NCBI GenBank assembly: GCA_019022495.1
Contig: JAFEKR010000006.1
Span: 1,054,001 to 1,118,000 of the forward strand
DNA from: Epichloe hybrida
Taxonomy: Eukaryota > Ascomycota > Sordariomycetes > Hypocreales > Clavicipitaceae
Length of the DNA stretch: 64,000 nucleotides
Direction: 5' to 3'
Part shown: one piece after another, positions 35,801 through 48,203 of the stretch
Layout of the letters: each line of letters begins with the position of its first letter
How positions within the stretch are numbered: the stretch's first letter is position 1
Program-made: the position numbers and the translations under genes
The notes under the pieces: model-generated
What the model saw: the letters and a program-made list of their open reading frames with translations, nothing else
Told to the model about the DNA's origin: nothing
Databases searched by the model: none

Positions 35801-37920
35801 CGACAGCGGCCAACAGTCGCCTTGAAGTCTCGAGGGCTGACGGAGCCGCGGCTTTCTTCGTAGATCTCGCGCAGAAGACCACCATAGGCACTCGCTACCC
35901 TGCCCTCGAATCCGAGCACATTTGTCTTGTTGATCTCCTTGATATGAGACTCGGTCAAGAAGTACTTGGTGAGCTCTTCAACACTCCGAACACATTGGAG
36001 CGCAGAGTTCATATAACATGTGTTGCCAAGATTGTGAAGTCCGACAGCGCCGGCACTCTTGCCGTGGCGCTTCTTCTGCACCCGGCCACGTGTCACGGGA
36101 CCATCAGGTGTTGGACTACTTCGATCGCTGTTGGTCTTGGAAGACATTGCGCTGACGGCAAGGCGAGGCGGCCCAGCCTTCTCGGTTTTGAGGCGGCCCG
36201 TATAGTTACTGACGAAGGCATTCCCAATTACCTCGTCCAACACCAAGGTCTGATCAGTCGTCAAATCATAATGTCGTAGAGTGGACTGACCATTGAATTT
36301 TTCATTCGCAGTGCAGTCGATGAGCGGCACAGAGGCTTTTGAATCGCGAACCTGCGAGAAGGAGGCAATATCGACCAACAAAGTCGGCCAGATGGGCCGG
36401 CTCGCTGCTTCGCCTTGTGCTCGCCCTGGAGAGTCCGGGGGCGTGAGAGCAGATGAAGAGTCGGGCTCTTGCTTTGTCACCTGTACCGTAGCTGGGACGG
36501 TAAAAAGGCGCACCTTGCGTTCCAGGTTTATTCCAGCAAGCGTCTTGATTTCCCTCAAAAAAGTTTGGGCATGTGCAGTCGAGCTTCTGACCAGGACCAA
36601 AGGGGGTGGGTTCTTCGCCTTGAGGGACTGTTCAGTGGGTATGGTGCTGACATCTGACCAAAGTCGGTGAACATGGAAGACTGGCGGGTGAAATTCGTAA
36701 AGAATATTGGCGGGTGCCTGTTTGCTATCGGCCGTGTTGACGGCTGTGCGGGCAATGGGTTTCTGATCCTCTTTGATGCCGTACCAGTCCATGACTAACT
36801 TCCATGCATCTTCGGGAAATAGTTCAAACGACTCGAGCCCAGTCCCGGGGACAAGGCGTACGAAATGCTTGCCGCTCGAGTCTTGTATTACCTCTTGCAC
36901 AATATCTGAATTGTCGACTGGGCCCAACGGACGAGAGCCCTCCGAGTCTGTTGTCTCAGATTTGGACGCAGTTTGCAGAGCAAGAGCCTTATCAACCCAG
37001 GTCCTTGACACCAGGTAGGCCACGCTGCCTTCCTCGACTGGTGCATCAGCGAACGCTTTAAGCAACCTTTTGATCATCTTTACTTGTTCCAACAACGGAG
37101 GAGGTGCTACATTGCTAATGTCAGTCACTCGCTTACATACTCTTGGTGCGGTTCCTCATTCTGAACCCATTGGTAGAATCATCTTACGCTGAGACAAGAG
37201 CGCTTCCTGCCCATTCAGATCGGGAGCGTCGAGACTCATGGCCCTAGGAAGCTGGCTTGACGAAACATCCGTCTCTTGACCGCTGTGGGAGCTATCCGTC
37301 TCCACTGCACTGCCATTCTTGCTGGGAGCTCCGCCAGAGTCCATACTTGAAGCTGTTCTTTTCAGTGGCGAGGAAGACCGATGGGGCAGCTCAGCATCGC
37401 CGTTCATAATGGCCCTTCTTGAGACAGAAAAGGGTGACTGGCTTCTGCCTGCGAATCTAGCAGAGCCAGTCTCGTCTCCTCCTTGATCACTGTCGAGAGA
37501 CAGCTCAGCGTAAGCCGAGGCGCAGGGTGAAGAGGCAACAGATGAAGCGTAGTCGGAGGAGACGAGGGCGGCGGCGTGGGTTTGCAAGCGCGGGGGCAGG
37601 CTCGAAGCGGGCAGTGAATCCGGGCGTAAGTAACGAGGGGCCGAGGCGTCGTGATCGAGTCCGGAATCGAAGGATTCGGCGGCGAAGGAGAGAAGATTAT
37701 CGTCGTCGGGCTCGCACGAGGGCAGAACGGAGTCGGGAGAGGGTGAGCTGGTGGGTTTCAAATCTTCCTTGGTCGAGGGTGGCGGGCGGGCAAGCTTTCT
37801 CTTCTTTGAGGAAGACGTCTTGACAGTGAGCTGCGCGGGCAGCTCGGAAGCAAAGGCTGATGGATAGTCCCGGCGGAGGAAGACGTCAAGTGTCGTAGGT
37901 GAAGACGTGATGGAGAAGCC
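32821..37920 (-). CDS. UBP12: Ubiquitin carboxyl-terminal hydrolase, UBP12/USP4-15 type
   Basis: Cysteine protease of peptidase family C19 that removes ubiquitin from proteins. Exons read: 37920-37188, about 37120-34393, 34293-33543 and 33476-32821, giving about 1,600 residues. Order of parts: a Ser/Asp-rich N-terminus with a nuclear-localisation-like KKRKL, a DUSP-like region (EQVKMIKRLLKAF... and a conserved SRTWVDKAL), then the catalytic Cys box GLHNLGNTCYMNSALQC near residue 600. A long insert follows, with a CPECGK zinc pair, a UBL-like segment and acidic low-complexity. A second CPRCK pair comes next, then the His box GGGHYTAYARN near 1,390 and the AAYLLFYRRR end, plus an acidic tail. 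Catalytic motifs are intact. The true start lies in an upstream exon: the frame is closed by TGA just before 37920, and I could not place the first exon. The acceptors of introns at about 37120 and 34294 (AAG rather than CAG) are uncertain. Confidence 0.87.
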
Positions 37921-39052
37921 TCAAGCATCAGTGAACAGCCCGGGGCGAATTTTGGCAGTGTTCGTGGGCAAACAGGAGTAATAAGAACTGTAAGAACAGA
38001 AGGAATTGCAGATTGGAGATTGGATCAGACCAACGGCATGCCAACTACGCGCCACCCACCCACCCAACAAGGACAAGAGGGCGGGTGCAACGTAATGAAT
38101 GGTGCGGGTCCGTAGTATATACCGTAGCGTACACCCACTGTACATACATAGGCCCGGTGCACAGGGGTGACAGGGCTGGACTGGACTGGACTCGTCTCGT
38201 CTAGCAGAAGAAGGGGTCGACAACTTGAAAAAAAAAAAAAAAGGGAAAAAAAAAAAGGAAAAAAAAACCCCCCCGAGTGCCCCAAGTGGTGTGAGAGACG
38301 CCTTGTGGGCCGCACTGTCCACTCGCAGGTGAATGAATAAAAGCACTTGGTCCTTTGACTCTCTGTATCTGTTGTACCTGCGTCGCAAACATGACATGAG
38401 AACGCAGTTGAGCTGACGTCTCATTGCTCAAGGCTCACTCACGCAGGCTGTGTCTCCTGAACGTTTTCCCCCACTGCACAGGTAGTACGGGTAGCGGGAC
38501 CTTATTGGTCGGCTGGCCCTGACACTCTCCGGCGTTTTTCTTTTTTCTAAAAGTCAGTCCTGAACTCAACACAAGTCGGCTCGTGCGGATTCATCACAGC
38601 TAGGTGAATGAGTAACAACAATGCATTCATTGCTCTATACGTGTTCCAAAGCCCTGTTGAACCGGACCATGACGCTTTTCTATTCAACTAGCACTGCACT
38701 CACTATACGCCGGCTACTTCATCACGCAAAACGCACGACTCATCGCCGAGTCCAACAAAGTAAGTCTAGCATTCACCATGTGTATCCAGTATAGCAGAGC
38801 CTTCTGCAATCAAACCTCCTGGTTCTTGTTGCCGTTGCCGGTTCTGTCTGTCCATACACAGCTCTTCTCCCACGAGCACTCGGGTTCTGTACACGTCGAC
38901 ATTGAACAAATCGCACCCACGGCACATCTTATTTATTCATTAGATTTTTATCATCCCCTGTTTGTCTGTCCCAGGTGTTCTTTGCTTTGTTTGAGAATTG
39001 CTTTCTCTGAAATTCGTTTCCCCCTCTGTTGTATTTTGTGTAAAAGCCGCCT
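37921..39052. other. Region upstream of the deubiquitinase and downstream of the M16 protease
   Basis: It should contain the promoter, 5' UTR and a missing first exon of the deubiquitinase, as well as the 3' UTR of the M16 protease just below 39053. Two A-runs (about 38227-38267) and a C7 run lie here. No independent gene is evident. Confidence 0.55.
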
Positions 39053-42000
39053 TCACAATTTGGCGTCTAATTCTTCGAACTCGCTAATCTCCTTGACGGG
39101 CCGAGCACCAGAACTAGCCAGGAGACCGGCCTTGTATTGGCGCACGTCTGTGATCTCTTGGGCTGTGTCAACAGCAGAAACGCCACTGGTCGATCCATCG
39201 GCCGCCTCACTGTGCGTAGCCTGGCTTAGCCCGATTTTCTTGATGTCCTCGAGAACTTTCTTTGACTTATCAGAGGCAAGAGGATTCTCGCTCTCCAAAT
39301 AGCCCCGAAGGAGGTCAATGCTCTGTCGTTTCTCTTGCGGCACATTCTTCAACCCATGCTCTTGCAAGATATTGACGATTTTGGTGTCGAGCTCGCCTGC
39401 GCCACGGGCCTTAAGGTGAACCGAGATTCGCGCGCGAGTGGACGAGGCGGGGCTGAAGTAGGTGTCGAAAAACTCCTTGATTTCTGCCTTGGTGAGGTTC
39501 TTGACGTGGGCTGCGTCTTGTTGGGCTGTTTTCCGATAGTTAGTCACAGGTCAAGGGACTTGGAGGTCCTTCTACAAACACCCATATGCAGGTGCGGTGA
39601 AGATCAAAGAGAGGGGAGGAACTGGACTAACCCTGTTCAAAGTCATAAAACTCGGTGGAAATTTGAGCCCAGTGAAGTGAGGATTCCTGGTCAAGATTTC
39701 GCAGCTTCTCGAGTCGTTTGATAATGAGACTTCGCTTGTGGCCTTCGAATTCGGATTCACTCATCTTGTCCAGCATATTGCCAAATTGTGTCAAAAAAGC
39801 CTCAATGCGTCGATCGAGGTACTCGGGCGCCTTTTCGCTCTGAACCAGGAACCGAAGTCCGCAGGTGGTCGCAAAGTTGCGCAAGCCTGAGAATACAATG
39901 TATCCAAGTTGTTCCTTCGTTCTAAGCTGATCGAAAGCCGGCTCGTGAATCATCTGGTCGACAAGAAGAGTTTTGGCTCGGACCTGACGATCACCTCGAT
40001 CGCCGACGTAGAACCAAGATTCAATGCAGTGGTTGACATTCGCGGGATCTCTGAGGTCTTTCTTGTATACAAAATTGGAGCCGCGGGGAAGTATGAGAGA
40101 TCTGATGATGGGCCACTGAGACCGAGGCAAAATGCGAGGCTTCAACGTGGACTCGACCATGTCTGTTACCTTTAGGGCATCGCCCCTATACATGTTACCA
40201 TGTGCATACACCTCAATGTACAGCTGGGCAAGCATCTGCTTGTGGAATAGGCCAACAGCTTCTGCGGTAATGTTCTGGAGCTCTGCTGCCATCTCTTCCA
40301 CAACATACACTCGCTCTGAGTTGAGCCACGACAAGTAGTCGCCGACTTGCTGGTACGATGACTGGAGCTGCCAGTTGTCGTAGCCCCGTGTGAGCCGTTC
40401 CTTGACGATATCGAATCGATCGTTCTTGATACTGAGGTCTCGGATAGTGACAGCGACTTGCTCTAGCAAGACGGGCAGTTTGTCATTGTATCCAGAGATT
40501 TCTAGAAATAAGCCTCGCGAATCCAGGGTTACCGTGTATTGGAGACCCGCAAGCTCCGCATCATAAGAATACTCCTCAAGCGCGTCTCGGACGAGCTCGG
40601 TGAAGAGCCTCGCTTTGACGCTGTTCTCGGCGGAAGCAAAGATGATGGGATTCTTCAAGCTGACAATGACATTAGCTTTGGGGACCCAGAAGGTGTCGTC
40701 CTTTTTCCACCAAGTGCGAGCACCAGGGTCGTTGCGCAAGACACGCGGGGCCAAAGCAGGCTGCGCAACCTCCTTCTTTTCAACCTCAAGCTTATTAGGG
40801 ATGAAGTTGTTCTTGTGGGGCAGATGGAGATCTGGGAGCCGATCGGCCTTGGACATTCGAACGGCTGCTTTCAGCTCCGTCATGAGTTCCTCAGGGATCC
40901 TCTGGAATCGGTACTCAGTCCCGTACCACTTCTCCTTCTTATCCCAATTGCCTGGGAAGCTACGGGAGACGATAGTCATCTTGAGATTTTCTGGTCGCAC
41001 CTTGTCCAAAGCCCTGGCAATGGCCGAGGCGTCAAACGTTCGCAGCCGGCTATGCCCGCTGAGCAGCCACTCGCGGGGTAGGGGCTTCTGCATCACGGAG
41101 CTGGTTCGGCTGGTGAAACGACTTGCTGGGGTTTTTTGTCGGAACTTGAAGTCCACGTCAGCCATGCCCTTCTGCTCCTCGAATATCCATTCTTGTGGGG
41201 GCGACTCTCGCAGCATCGCGACGTATTGAAAAAAGATTTTGGCAATTTCTGGATAATGTTTCAGACCCTGCGATTGAGGTTAGCAGTTGCCCAAGGTCTT
41301 GTTGGAGGCGAGGCAGAACACAAACCTCCTCAGTCAACCTGACTTGAACGTCAAAGATACCAGGCGTTCCAGGGCAGACGGGATATGCGCCGGCGGAAAG
41401 GCTATTAGCCCAACCCTTGCTCTTCACATATGACATGATACTCCCGGGCCCTTCATGGCCGATCAGATGGCTAATATATCTGCTCGGCTGGGATTCGTAA
41501 AGCGCCTCCTCATCGATGAAGGGAAAGACGAGGTTCAGCTCTCTCGAGTCCATGACAGGTTTAGCGAAGCACTGTGTGCCGAGGTCGACCTCACGGAATG
41601 GCTCCTCATCCGTCCATCTGTTTGGCGGCAGATTCTTGTTTTCAATGCCCGAGAACAGCTCGACAACCCACTTTTGTAATACATCCAAGGACTCGCGGCC
41701 GAGGACAACTAGCTTCATCCGGTTGGCGGAGTAGTGCTTGTCATGAAACTGGATAAACTTTTCGCGAACGTTGATGCCTTGCGATTCCGGCAATGTTTTG
41801 AGGACCTCCAAATTGCCCGTGGAAAAGTGACAGTACGGGTGCTTGGGGTTGGACAGAGACTTTTCCAGCTGGTGCAGGCGCCATGTGTCGTTCTGCAGAT
41901 TCTTCTTATTCTCCGAGTCTACGGCGCGAAGCTCTCTGTCCAACGTGCTCGGGAGGAACAAAGGCTCAATAAAAAATTGTGCGAAGCGGTCCAGGGCGCC

Positions 42001-42509
42001 ACGGAGCGGCGAGGGATTAGCATCTGAAGGGTTTTCATCATTGGCAGGTTTAGCCGCGACTTCAAAATAGTAATTAGTAGAGGTAGAGGCGGTGTACGCA
42101 TTGGAGCTACCAGAGTTGGCCGACAAGTATTGGCTGTACTCATTCTCAACAGGAAACTTCTTGGTGCCCATGAAAAGAAGCTGTATTCATGAAGATGGAA
42201 CATCAGTCAATGGGTACATACAATACGGTGGGCATGAGGACCCGGATGGGTTCATCAACTTACATGCTCCACGGCATGGGCCATGCCTGGCATTCCATCT
42301 TCGTCGCTGAAGTTTCCGACATTGACATCAAGGGCGGCACTGGCCTTGTCGGTCTCGGGATCGTGGACCAGCAAGGCCTCCAAATCGTTCTCAAGACGGA
42401 CAACGCGGTAATCACGGTCATCGAGGGACGGTTTCTCGAGGGAATTGGTCAAGAGCACGACCGGCGCATGACGGCCGGTCTCCATGCCCGAGAGCTGCGC
42501 GGGAGGCAT
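39053..42509 (-). CDS. STE23: Insulin-degrading-enzyme-type M16A metalloprotease (Ste23-like)
   Basis: Zinc metallopeptidase that degrades short peptides. The yeast relative processes a-factor, and mammalian insulysin is the family type. Exons are 42509-42264, 42180-41326, 41267-39632 and 39525-39053, with consistent phases and 1,069 predicted residues. That is normal for the family. The inverted zinc motif is intact across the first intron: HAVEH at residues 78-82 in GMAHAVEHLLFMG, with the distal Glu in AVDSENKKNLQND. The C-terminal domain keeps QLGYIVFSG. The protein ends in AKL, a canonical type 1 peroxisomal signal also found in the animal enzyme. The start is the first ATG of the frame, giving a short N-terminus without a signal peptide. 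Introns are 58-106 nt, with clear CTAAC branch sites in introns 2 and 3. Confidence 0.95.
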
Positions 42510-45500
42510 AGTATAGTTGCGACGAGTCCCAGGCCACAGAAGATGGGATGCAAGACGGGATGCAAGACGCAGAGGAGGGATTGAAGAAAGGGTCCTGGCC
42601 GGCGGTGGGAAGGAATGTGAAATCGCAACTCGGTGTCGGAGGACAGCCGGTCCGTCAAGTTGCTGGTGGGGTCAAAGTAGTGGCTGCGCGCGTGCGGGCG
42701 TCACCAAAGTGGTTGATGGGTCTGTGCGATGGTGTAGGTGTAGCAGTAGTAAGTAAGTACATGTACATACATAGTAGTAGCATGCCACTAGTGAGCGAGA
42801 TGCCCCATCGGCTGAGGACGATGCAGAGAGGCGATCTAGGTTTGGCGGAGGAGGTGGTGCCGGCAGTTTGGTAATGCGAGGAGGGAGCGAGGGAGGAGGT
42901 GGGAAACTAGGGAGAAGCTAGGTGCTTGCTGGATGATACAAGTGTATATATATATGTAATAGCTGGCAAACCCGCCGGTTGGAAGAGGTGCAGTTGGCAA
43001 GGGACCCGTTGTCTCTGGGCCGACCGCCAATGTCTGAATGGACGAGGTTCTCGCTCAGAGGGTGACAAGGACGGGTGTATTAGTGAGGATGGGATCGTTG
43101 TTGTTGCCTTTGCCTCTGCTTTTTTGCCTTTGTCCTTGTCGGTGCCGTTGCCGTTGCCGTTGTTTTCGTTGTCGTGGCTGAGGCCGTAGCCGCCGTGGGA
43201 GGCGTGCGGAGAATGACGATGAATGCCGGCCGGCAAGACTGATAGGTCTGGCAGCGCGATGAACAAATGCAATCAGGCTCTGACTCGCACACCGACTCGG
43301 AACTGGGCGTCGACAAGTGGCAGGCAGACGGACGTGCTGCCAGGTGCGGTCGCCGGTGAGTGAGGAGCAGCAAAGGACATGCAGACAGACAGCTGAGCTC
43401 TTGTTGAGACGACTTGTTCAATGTTCCCAGCACAGAGCAGAACAGTGATTGTGCAACGAAGAGATGGCTAGGTTATCCTTGTCCCAAGCTGGTGTCGTGA
43501 TGTCCTGCATTTCCCAGAAATGGCCAGAAATGGGATGGCTAGATAAATTGGATGGGGCAGATTGATACGTCAAGCCATGGTACCTGGCACCTGGTAGGGG
43601 ACCACGCAGCCAGATAAGGACATCCAGATAAGGACATCAAGGACATCTACGGATCAAGAAGCAGGAGCAGGGAAGGAGCATGACAACCAGGGGTCGCCAT
43701 TGGATTGGCAACGTCGCACACAGCCGAGTAATAAGCGCACAATTAATTACATTAGAACATGATGAAAGTGTTTTGTTGGCGTCAACAGTGCTCAACACCC
43801 TCCACCCGTCCATTGTCAACGCAAACTTGCCATCCAAACCAAGTATTTGCGCGCATGACAACTTTCTGGACGGGTACAGCTTGTTCGGCCAAGTCCTCCC
43901 GCCCGGTCTCGAATAAAGAGTATACGGATCAACCATCAGTGCAACATGTAGATGTCTTCTTGCAAAATTCTTGTCATGACTTCTGGCCTTGGTGCTTGCC
44001 AGCTGATCCTTGCTCCCCGCGGACGGACCCTGACCCCCAACTACGCGCGTACTACTCTGTGCTTTGTACATGCGCTGTACTACGGATCACCAAACGACGG
44101 AATACAACATACCGAGTACTCCGTACTGGGCCACATGTTCCGCCCGCCTGGAACAAGGTGGGTGCGGCCTTGCAGATGTGGCCTTGCAGATGCGGCTTTG
44201 CAGACGCGGCTGATGAGCGGTCTTGTTGGGCCCACGTTCGTCACGCACGGAATTTACCATCATCACCAACTTGACTGAATGCATGTCTGGTGGAACGCGA
44301 TGGGTAATTAGTCTGCCAACGGCTTGACATACCAGAGCATATCAGTACTCTCTCTGTACATATGTACGATGCACGGCGTGCACACCACAAGCTCGCAAAC
44401 AACCCCGTTCGCGCTACCGGTACATCACCCGCGCCATCAAGTGCGATGAAAACGACAAATACTATATCATCCGTGGGGACATCCATCCATCATTACCGAG
44501 CAAACGCGGCGTATTGTTGAATCCCTGCCGTCCCGCCTCGGGAGTTCTTCATACTTCAACCGGCAATCCCTTGCCTCATCTGGGGTGTGTCTCTACATGC
44601 GTCGGTGAAGTCGCAGTCGGGGTTAGAAACTGTTTGTCCGGCCTTACTGAGTATCACGAATGCAACACCTCCATGCAGATGGTGTGCATATTTCTGTAGC
44701 CCTAAATGGTCACATGTGTACCAAGCCATCGACTGACTCGACAGCGTAGCCGGGCTTGACGAGTTCTCGACGAGTTCTCGACGGTGAGCATGATGGACTG
44801 GGTATCATCAACAACATTCGCTTAGAAGTCTTCTATGATTATCCTAGGACAAAGCAGTCACTTTGAAGTCATGGTTCTGGGAGAAATTCTCTGAAACGAT
44901 CCATGGGCGTACATGCAATTCAATCATTGGTTTCCAAATTCTCAAAGGTAGCTTGGTCGAATGAAACAGAAAACTCCGCGGGCCTTCCGTTGCCGTAGTC
45001 CTACCTTTGCCAACATCACGCCCAACATTGATCTAGATTTTGCACAAGCTGCAAAGCAATAACTTTAGCCACGCCCGAGCGCTACCGCGCATGGCGCCAA
45101 CTGATCGGATCTAACGGCACTCATTTTTTTTAAACCCCAGAACATGTGTGGGATTGGGGTATGCTTATCCAGCTGGCTTCGTCCAAGGGTGGGAATTTGA
45201 TTTGACGTTGGTTTCCTCACTCGAGTGCGAGCGTAAGTTAGCTGGGAAACTCAGTGTCAATACGTTTGCATGCATTTTGAACATAAAAGCGTCAGAAGTC
45301 TCGTCAAAGTGGTGATAAAATAGCGCTGAATTGCCCCCACGGGCTATTCTCGATATATCCATGCCGTCATCGGCCGCACCCGTGTCTCTTGTTTGTCATT
45401 GTCACACCGGAACCTTGTTCGTGGTTGGGTTGGGCCAAAGATTCAGTCCTTTGTTTGCTCGACTACGCGAACCTTGAAACAAGGCCATCGTGCTCAAGGA

Positions 45501-46355
45501 TGACTCTGCTAGGCTACAGACCCTTGTAGGCTTGCAAATAGCCAATTAAGATGGTTTACTTTGTGGTTTGGTCTCGCGAAACGAAAGAGTTCTCGCATCA
45601 TGTGGTCCATTACCGAAAGTTACGGGCACCAAAGGCTCAGCTAACCAGGCTTGTTTGTTTGCGTGATCGATCGATCCTATTGCTGGTCTCCATGTGGTTG
45701 TGACGGAGCCAAGCAGCCCCCCAAGAAAATAGTCGTCTATTGTCTGCTTTGCTTTAGGTTTAGCCACTTGCTTGATGGTGAGAGTGGTTCATGTAAATGC
45801 TACACCCGCTTACCATGAGCAGGCTTGCTGGTCGCAGTCGATTGCATTCGCGGCATACATCTCTTTGGATGCTAGTTATGAAAGCTTGCCAATGGACAGT
45901 GAAGAGGCCACGAAATCATAACTGGAGAGCATCAACTCAAGGCTTGTGCATGACTTACAATGCTGCTCGGCATGTCGATCAAAAAGCAAACGTCATGCAA
46001 TTCAATACTTGCCCTGAACCTAGACCCGCCAAGACGACTGCATCGATCTGAGGCTATCTGGAACCTGTCGCAGCTTTTCGGTTCGGTCAAAGGTTGAAGT
46101 AAAATTGTTGTTTCAAGTCGTCGCTTTGTGCTTGAGTCATAATCATGCGGAAGACAAACGAAAAACAGGGAGAAGTCAATGCGACTCCATGGCTCTTTCA
46201 GAAATCTCATAGCCAAATTCAGGATAGTATGCTACGACTCCGCAACTTCAGCAGCAACACAGACTGACACAGACTAACACTTGCTGGTGCTACCTATTCT
46301 TCGGCAGGCGTGATATTATCAAGTAAACATTGTAAGTCGAACATCAAGTTTCGGC
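42510..46355. other. Gene-free stretch of about 3.8 kb
   Basis: Balanced base composition, no RIP signature, and no frame with recognisable protein similarity or plausible exon chain. The first 900 bp probably include the promoter and 5' UTR of the M16 protease, with a GCCGTT-type repeat near 43140-43160 and short TATATA near 42945. The rest (43.4-46.3 kb) has only short frames. Several GGACATC(C)A repeats occur near 43618-43650, CAGATGCGG-like repeats near 44173-44205, and a GAGTACTCCGTACTG motif at about 44114. Confidence 0.5.
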
Positions 46356-47212
46356 TCATGACCTGTTTCGGGCGTTCTTCTTCGAGCAGTCCGATGCTTT
46401 GTGGCCCGTTTGCTGGCAGTTGTAGCACTTCATTGCGGTCGTATTAGGCGGACTCTGGGTTCCAAATTGCCCGTCACCAGCTGAAGAAATCGAAGTGAGA
46501 TTGTTCAGGCGGACCTCCTTCTTTTTACGCTTGTCTCGGAATTCTTTGGCCCGAATCGATTCCTTGTCACTCCTTGAACGAGATTGTGAGCGCGATCGAA
46601 CAAAGTTGTTTGATGTATTCGAGTTGGCATCGGAAGATCTATTCTTGCGCTTGCGATTTGTGTTACTACCGTCGTCTGCAGAGCTGCGACTCGACTCGTC
46701 GGTTGAATCAGAAGTTTCTTGTCCCTTTGTCTTGTCAACACTGTTAGTGCGTAGCCCTAGAATTGTCTTGTTATGATATGGAAGTCGTCAGCTTACACCT
46801 TCATTCTGCTTAAGGGTTTGGTAGATGTCCTTCCTTCAGCAGAGCTGTCCTCGTTGTCATCAGAGTCAACATCGCCGTACCCTACATAGACAATATTCGA
46901 CGGGCGCGACTGCTTCTGACTTTGGGGCTTGTCGAGTCTCGTTTTCAGAACCCAGTGGCTATCGGCGGCAGAGTGTTTTTCCAAAGCGGCTTGACGAGTG
47001 GCTTCCTGATCGTCGAGTGCTGCTTGAATCAAAGCCTGGTCGATGTTGGGATCGATGCGACCGGGCGCCGGCGACTGTCCAAGTTTTCTTTTCTTCACTG
47101 ATGGTGCATCTGAGTCCGGCGATCCAGAAGATGACGTTGATGCTACCGCGCGTTGCATGAACTTCATCGTCAGAAGCCTTGACGAAACTCCTTTGGGTGT
47201 TTCGGGTGCCAT
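46356..47212 (-). CDS. MPP6-like RNA exosome cofactor with C-terminal CCHC zinc knuckle
   Basis: The N-terminus SSRLLTMKFMQRA matches the MPP6/MPHOSPH6 signature, and a following DSHWVL resembles the second conserved block. MPP6 proteins bind RNA and help the nuclear exosome with Mtr4. Two exons, 47212-46797 and 46740-46356, are joined by a 56-nt intron (donor GTAAGC, acceptor CTAACAG) in phase, giving 266 residues. The region after MPP6 is basic and Ser-rich, with KKRKL, RKRKN and RSRSQSRSRS. The C-terminus carries one zinc knuckle, CYNCQQTGHKASDC, at about residues 246-259, then KKNARNRS. The knuckle lies in a frame that is only obvious after splicing. The exosome role is inferred from the short MPP6 match; the alternative is a general RNA-binding nuclear protein. 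Confidence 0.75.
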
Positions 47213-47588
47213 GGTGATATAGAGTTGGGGTTGTTGGCCAAGGCAGTATTCGCGTATGGCGCTAATTTATAGGAAGAGGAAGTCACTTAAATACACATTC
47301 ACTGTGAATTTAGCAAAGCTTGTCGACGCTCGCAGCCAAAGCCTGGAACTTGGAATTTCTTGGTATTTCAGAAACTTTGATGTGATGATGCAACACTTAA
47401 GTAGTGGGTCGTGTGCGGCACTTTTTTTTTTTTTTTTTTTTTTTGGGGGGGGGGAAGCTTTCGGAAGCATATTATTCCGGCTGCCACACTGCTCGAGCGG
47501 TATCTCCTCCAATCTCACGCCGAGCGATCCAAGTGGGCAGCGAATTCCAAGCCGACGACAACGATCGATAATCAACAACCTGTAAAAC
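47213..47588. promoter_or_regulatory. Bidirectional promoter region between MPP6-like and complex I genes
   Basis: 376 bp separate two divergent start codons, so both promoters must lie here or overlap it. It contains a run of 23 T followed by 10 G at 47422-47454. No specific factor site is claimed. Confidence 0.55.
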
Positions 47589-48203
47589 ATGGCGTCCTCT
47601 CAATTGAGATCCTTTGGCACTTTGGCGTGCCACATGCGTGTCTCCCGACGCGCATTCACAAGCACCGCTCGCCAATTCGAGGCTGCCGTGCCGGCCAGGT
47701 CCCGAACCGAAACCACTCCTGCCTTGAGCGAGGATGCGCAGACCAAGCCAATCAAACAAGCGCCTAATCGGGCTGACATCTGGTCCCGAAGCCAGAAGCC
47801 TAGATCAAAAGCTATGACTGGTCCTCGATTTGAGCAGACTGATTTCGATCTCCAGGTGAATGACTACGAGCCAAAAGACTCTTGAACCAACGACGCTGAC
47901 CGTAGGCCAGCCCCAACCATTATCCGCAATCGAAATGATTCACGAAGAGCGTGTTCGATGGACACATGATCGTGTCGTGGCTTGCGACGGAGGCGGCGGT
48001 CCCGCCGGTCACCCACGAATCTTCATCAACACTGATAAGCCTGAAATCGCATCGTGCAACTACTGCGGACTTCCCTATGTATGCCTCCAACTTCCCTTGA
48101 CTGGAATGATACTTCCTGTGAAGGACTGACAAAGAAACAGGCCAACGAGCACCACCGGAAGCACCTCGAATCTCTCCCCCAGACATCGTATCCCTTGTCA
48201 TGA
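47589..48203 (+). CDS. NDUFS6: Mitochondrial complex I zinc-finger subunit (NDUFS6/13-kDa type)
   Basis: Accessory subunit of NADH:ubiquinone oxidoreductase in the mitochondrial inner membrane, needed for late assembly (family knowledge). Exons are 47589-47855, 47911-48078 and 48141-48203, giving 165 residues. The N-terminus MASSQLRSFGTLACHMRVSR is rich in Arg/Ser without acids, as in a mitochondrial presequence. Conserved blocks follow: PRFEQTDFDLQ at the end of exon 1, then the CHCC zinc site with Cys in VVACDGG, His in GHPRIF and the pair SCNYCGLPY, and the C-terminal HHRKHLE. Intron 1 must end at GCCAG (47910), because the earlier TAG would shift the frame. The last exon is only 21 codons. 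Confidence 0.92.

Noticed and set aside
37921..38424. Frame ending RPGLFTDA as first exon of the deubiquitinase
   Set aside because: It ends in a stop directly before the conserved frame and contains poly-F from homopolymers; it cannot be joined without an invented splice.
43637..44071. 144-codon minus-strand frame in the gene-free interval
   Set aside because: No known motif, no neighbouring exons with matching splice sites, and it overlaps other frames of similar length.
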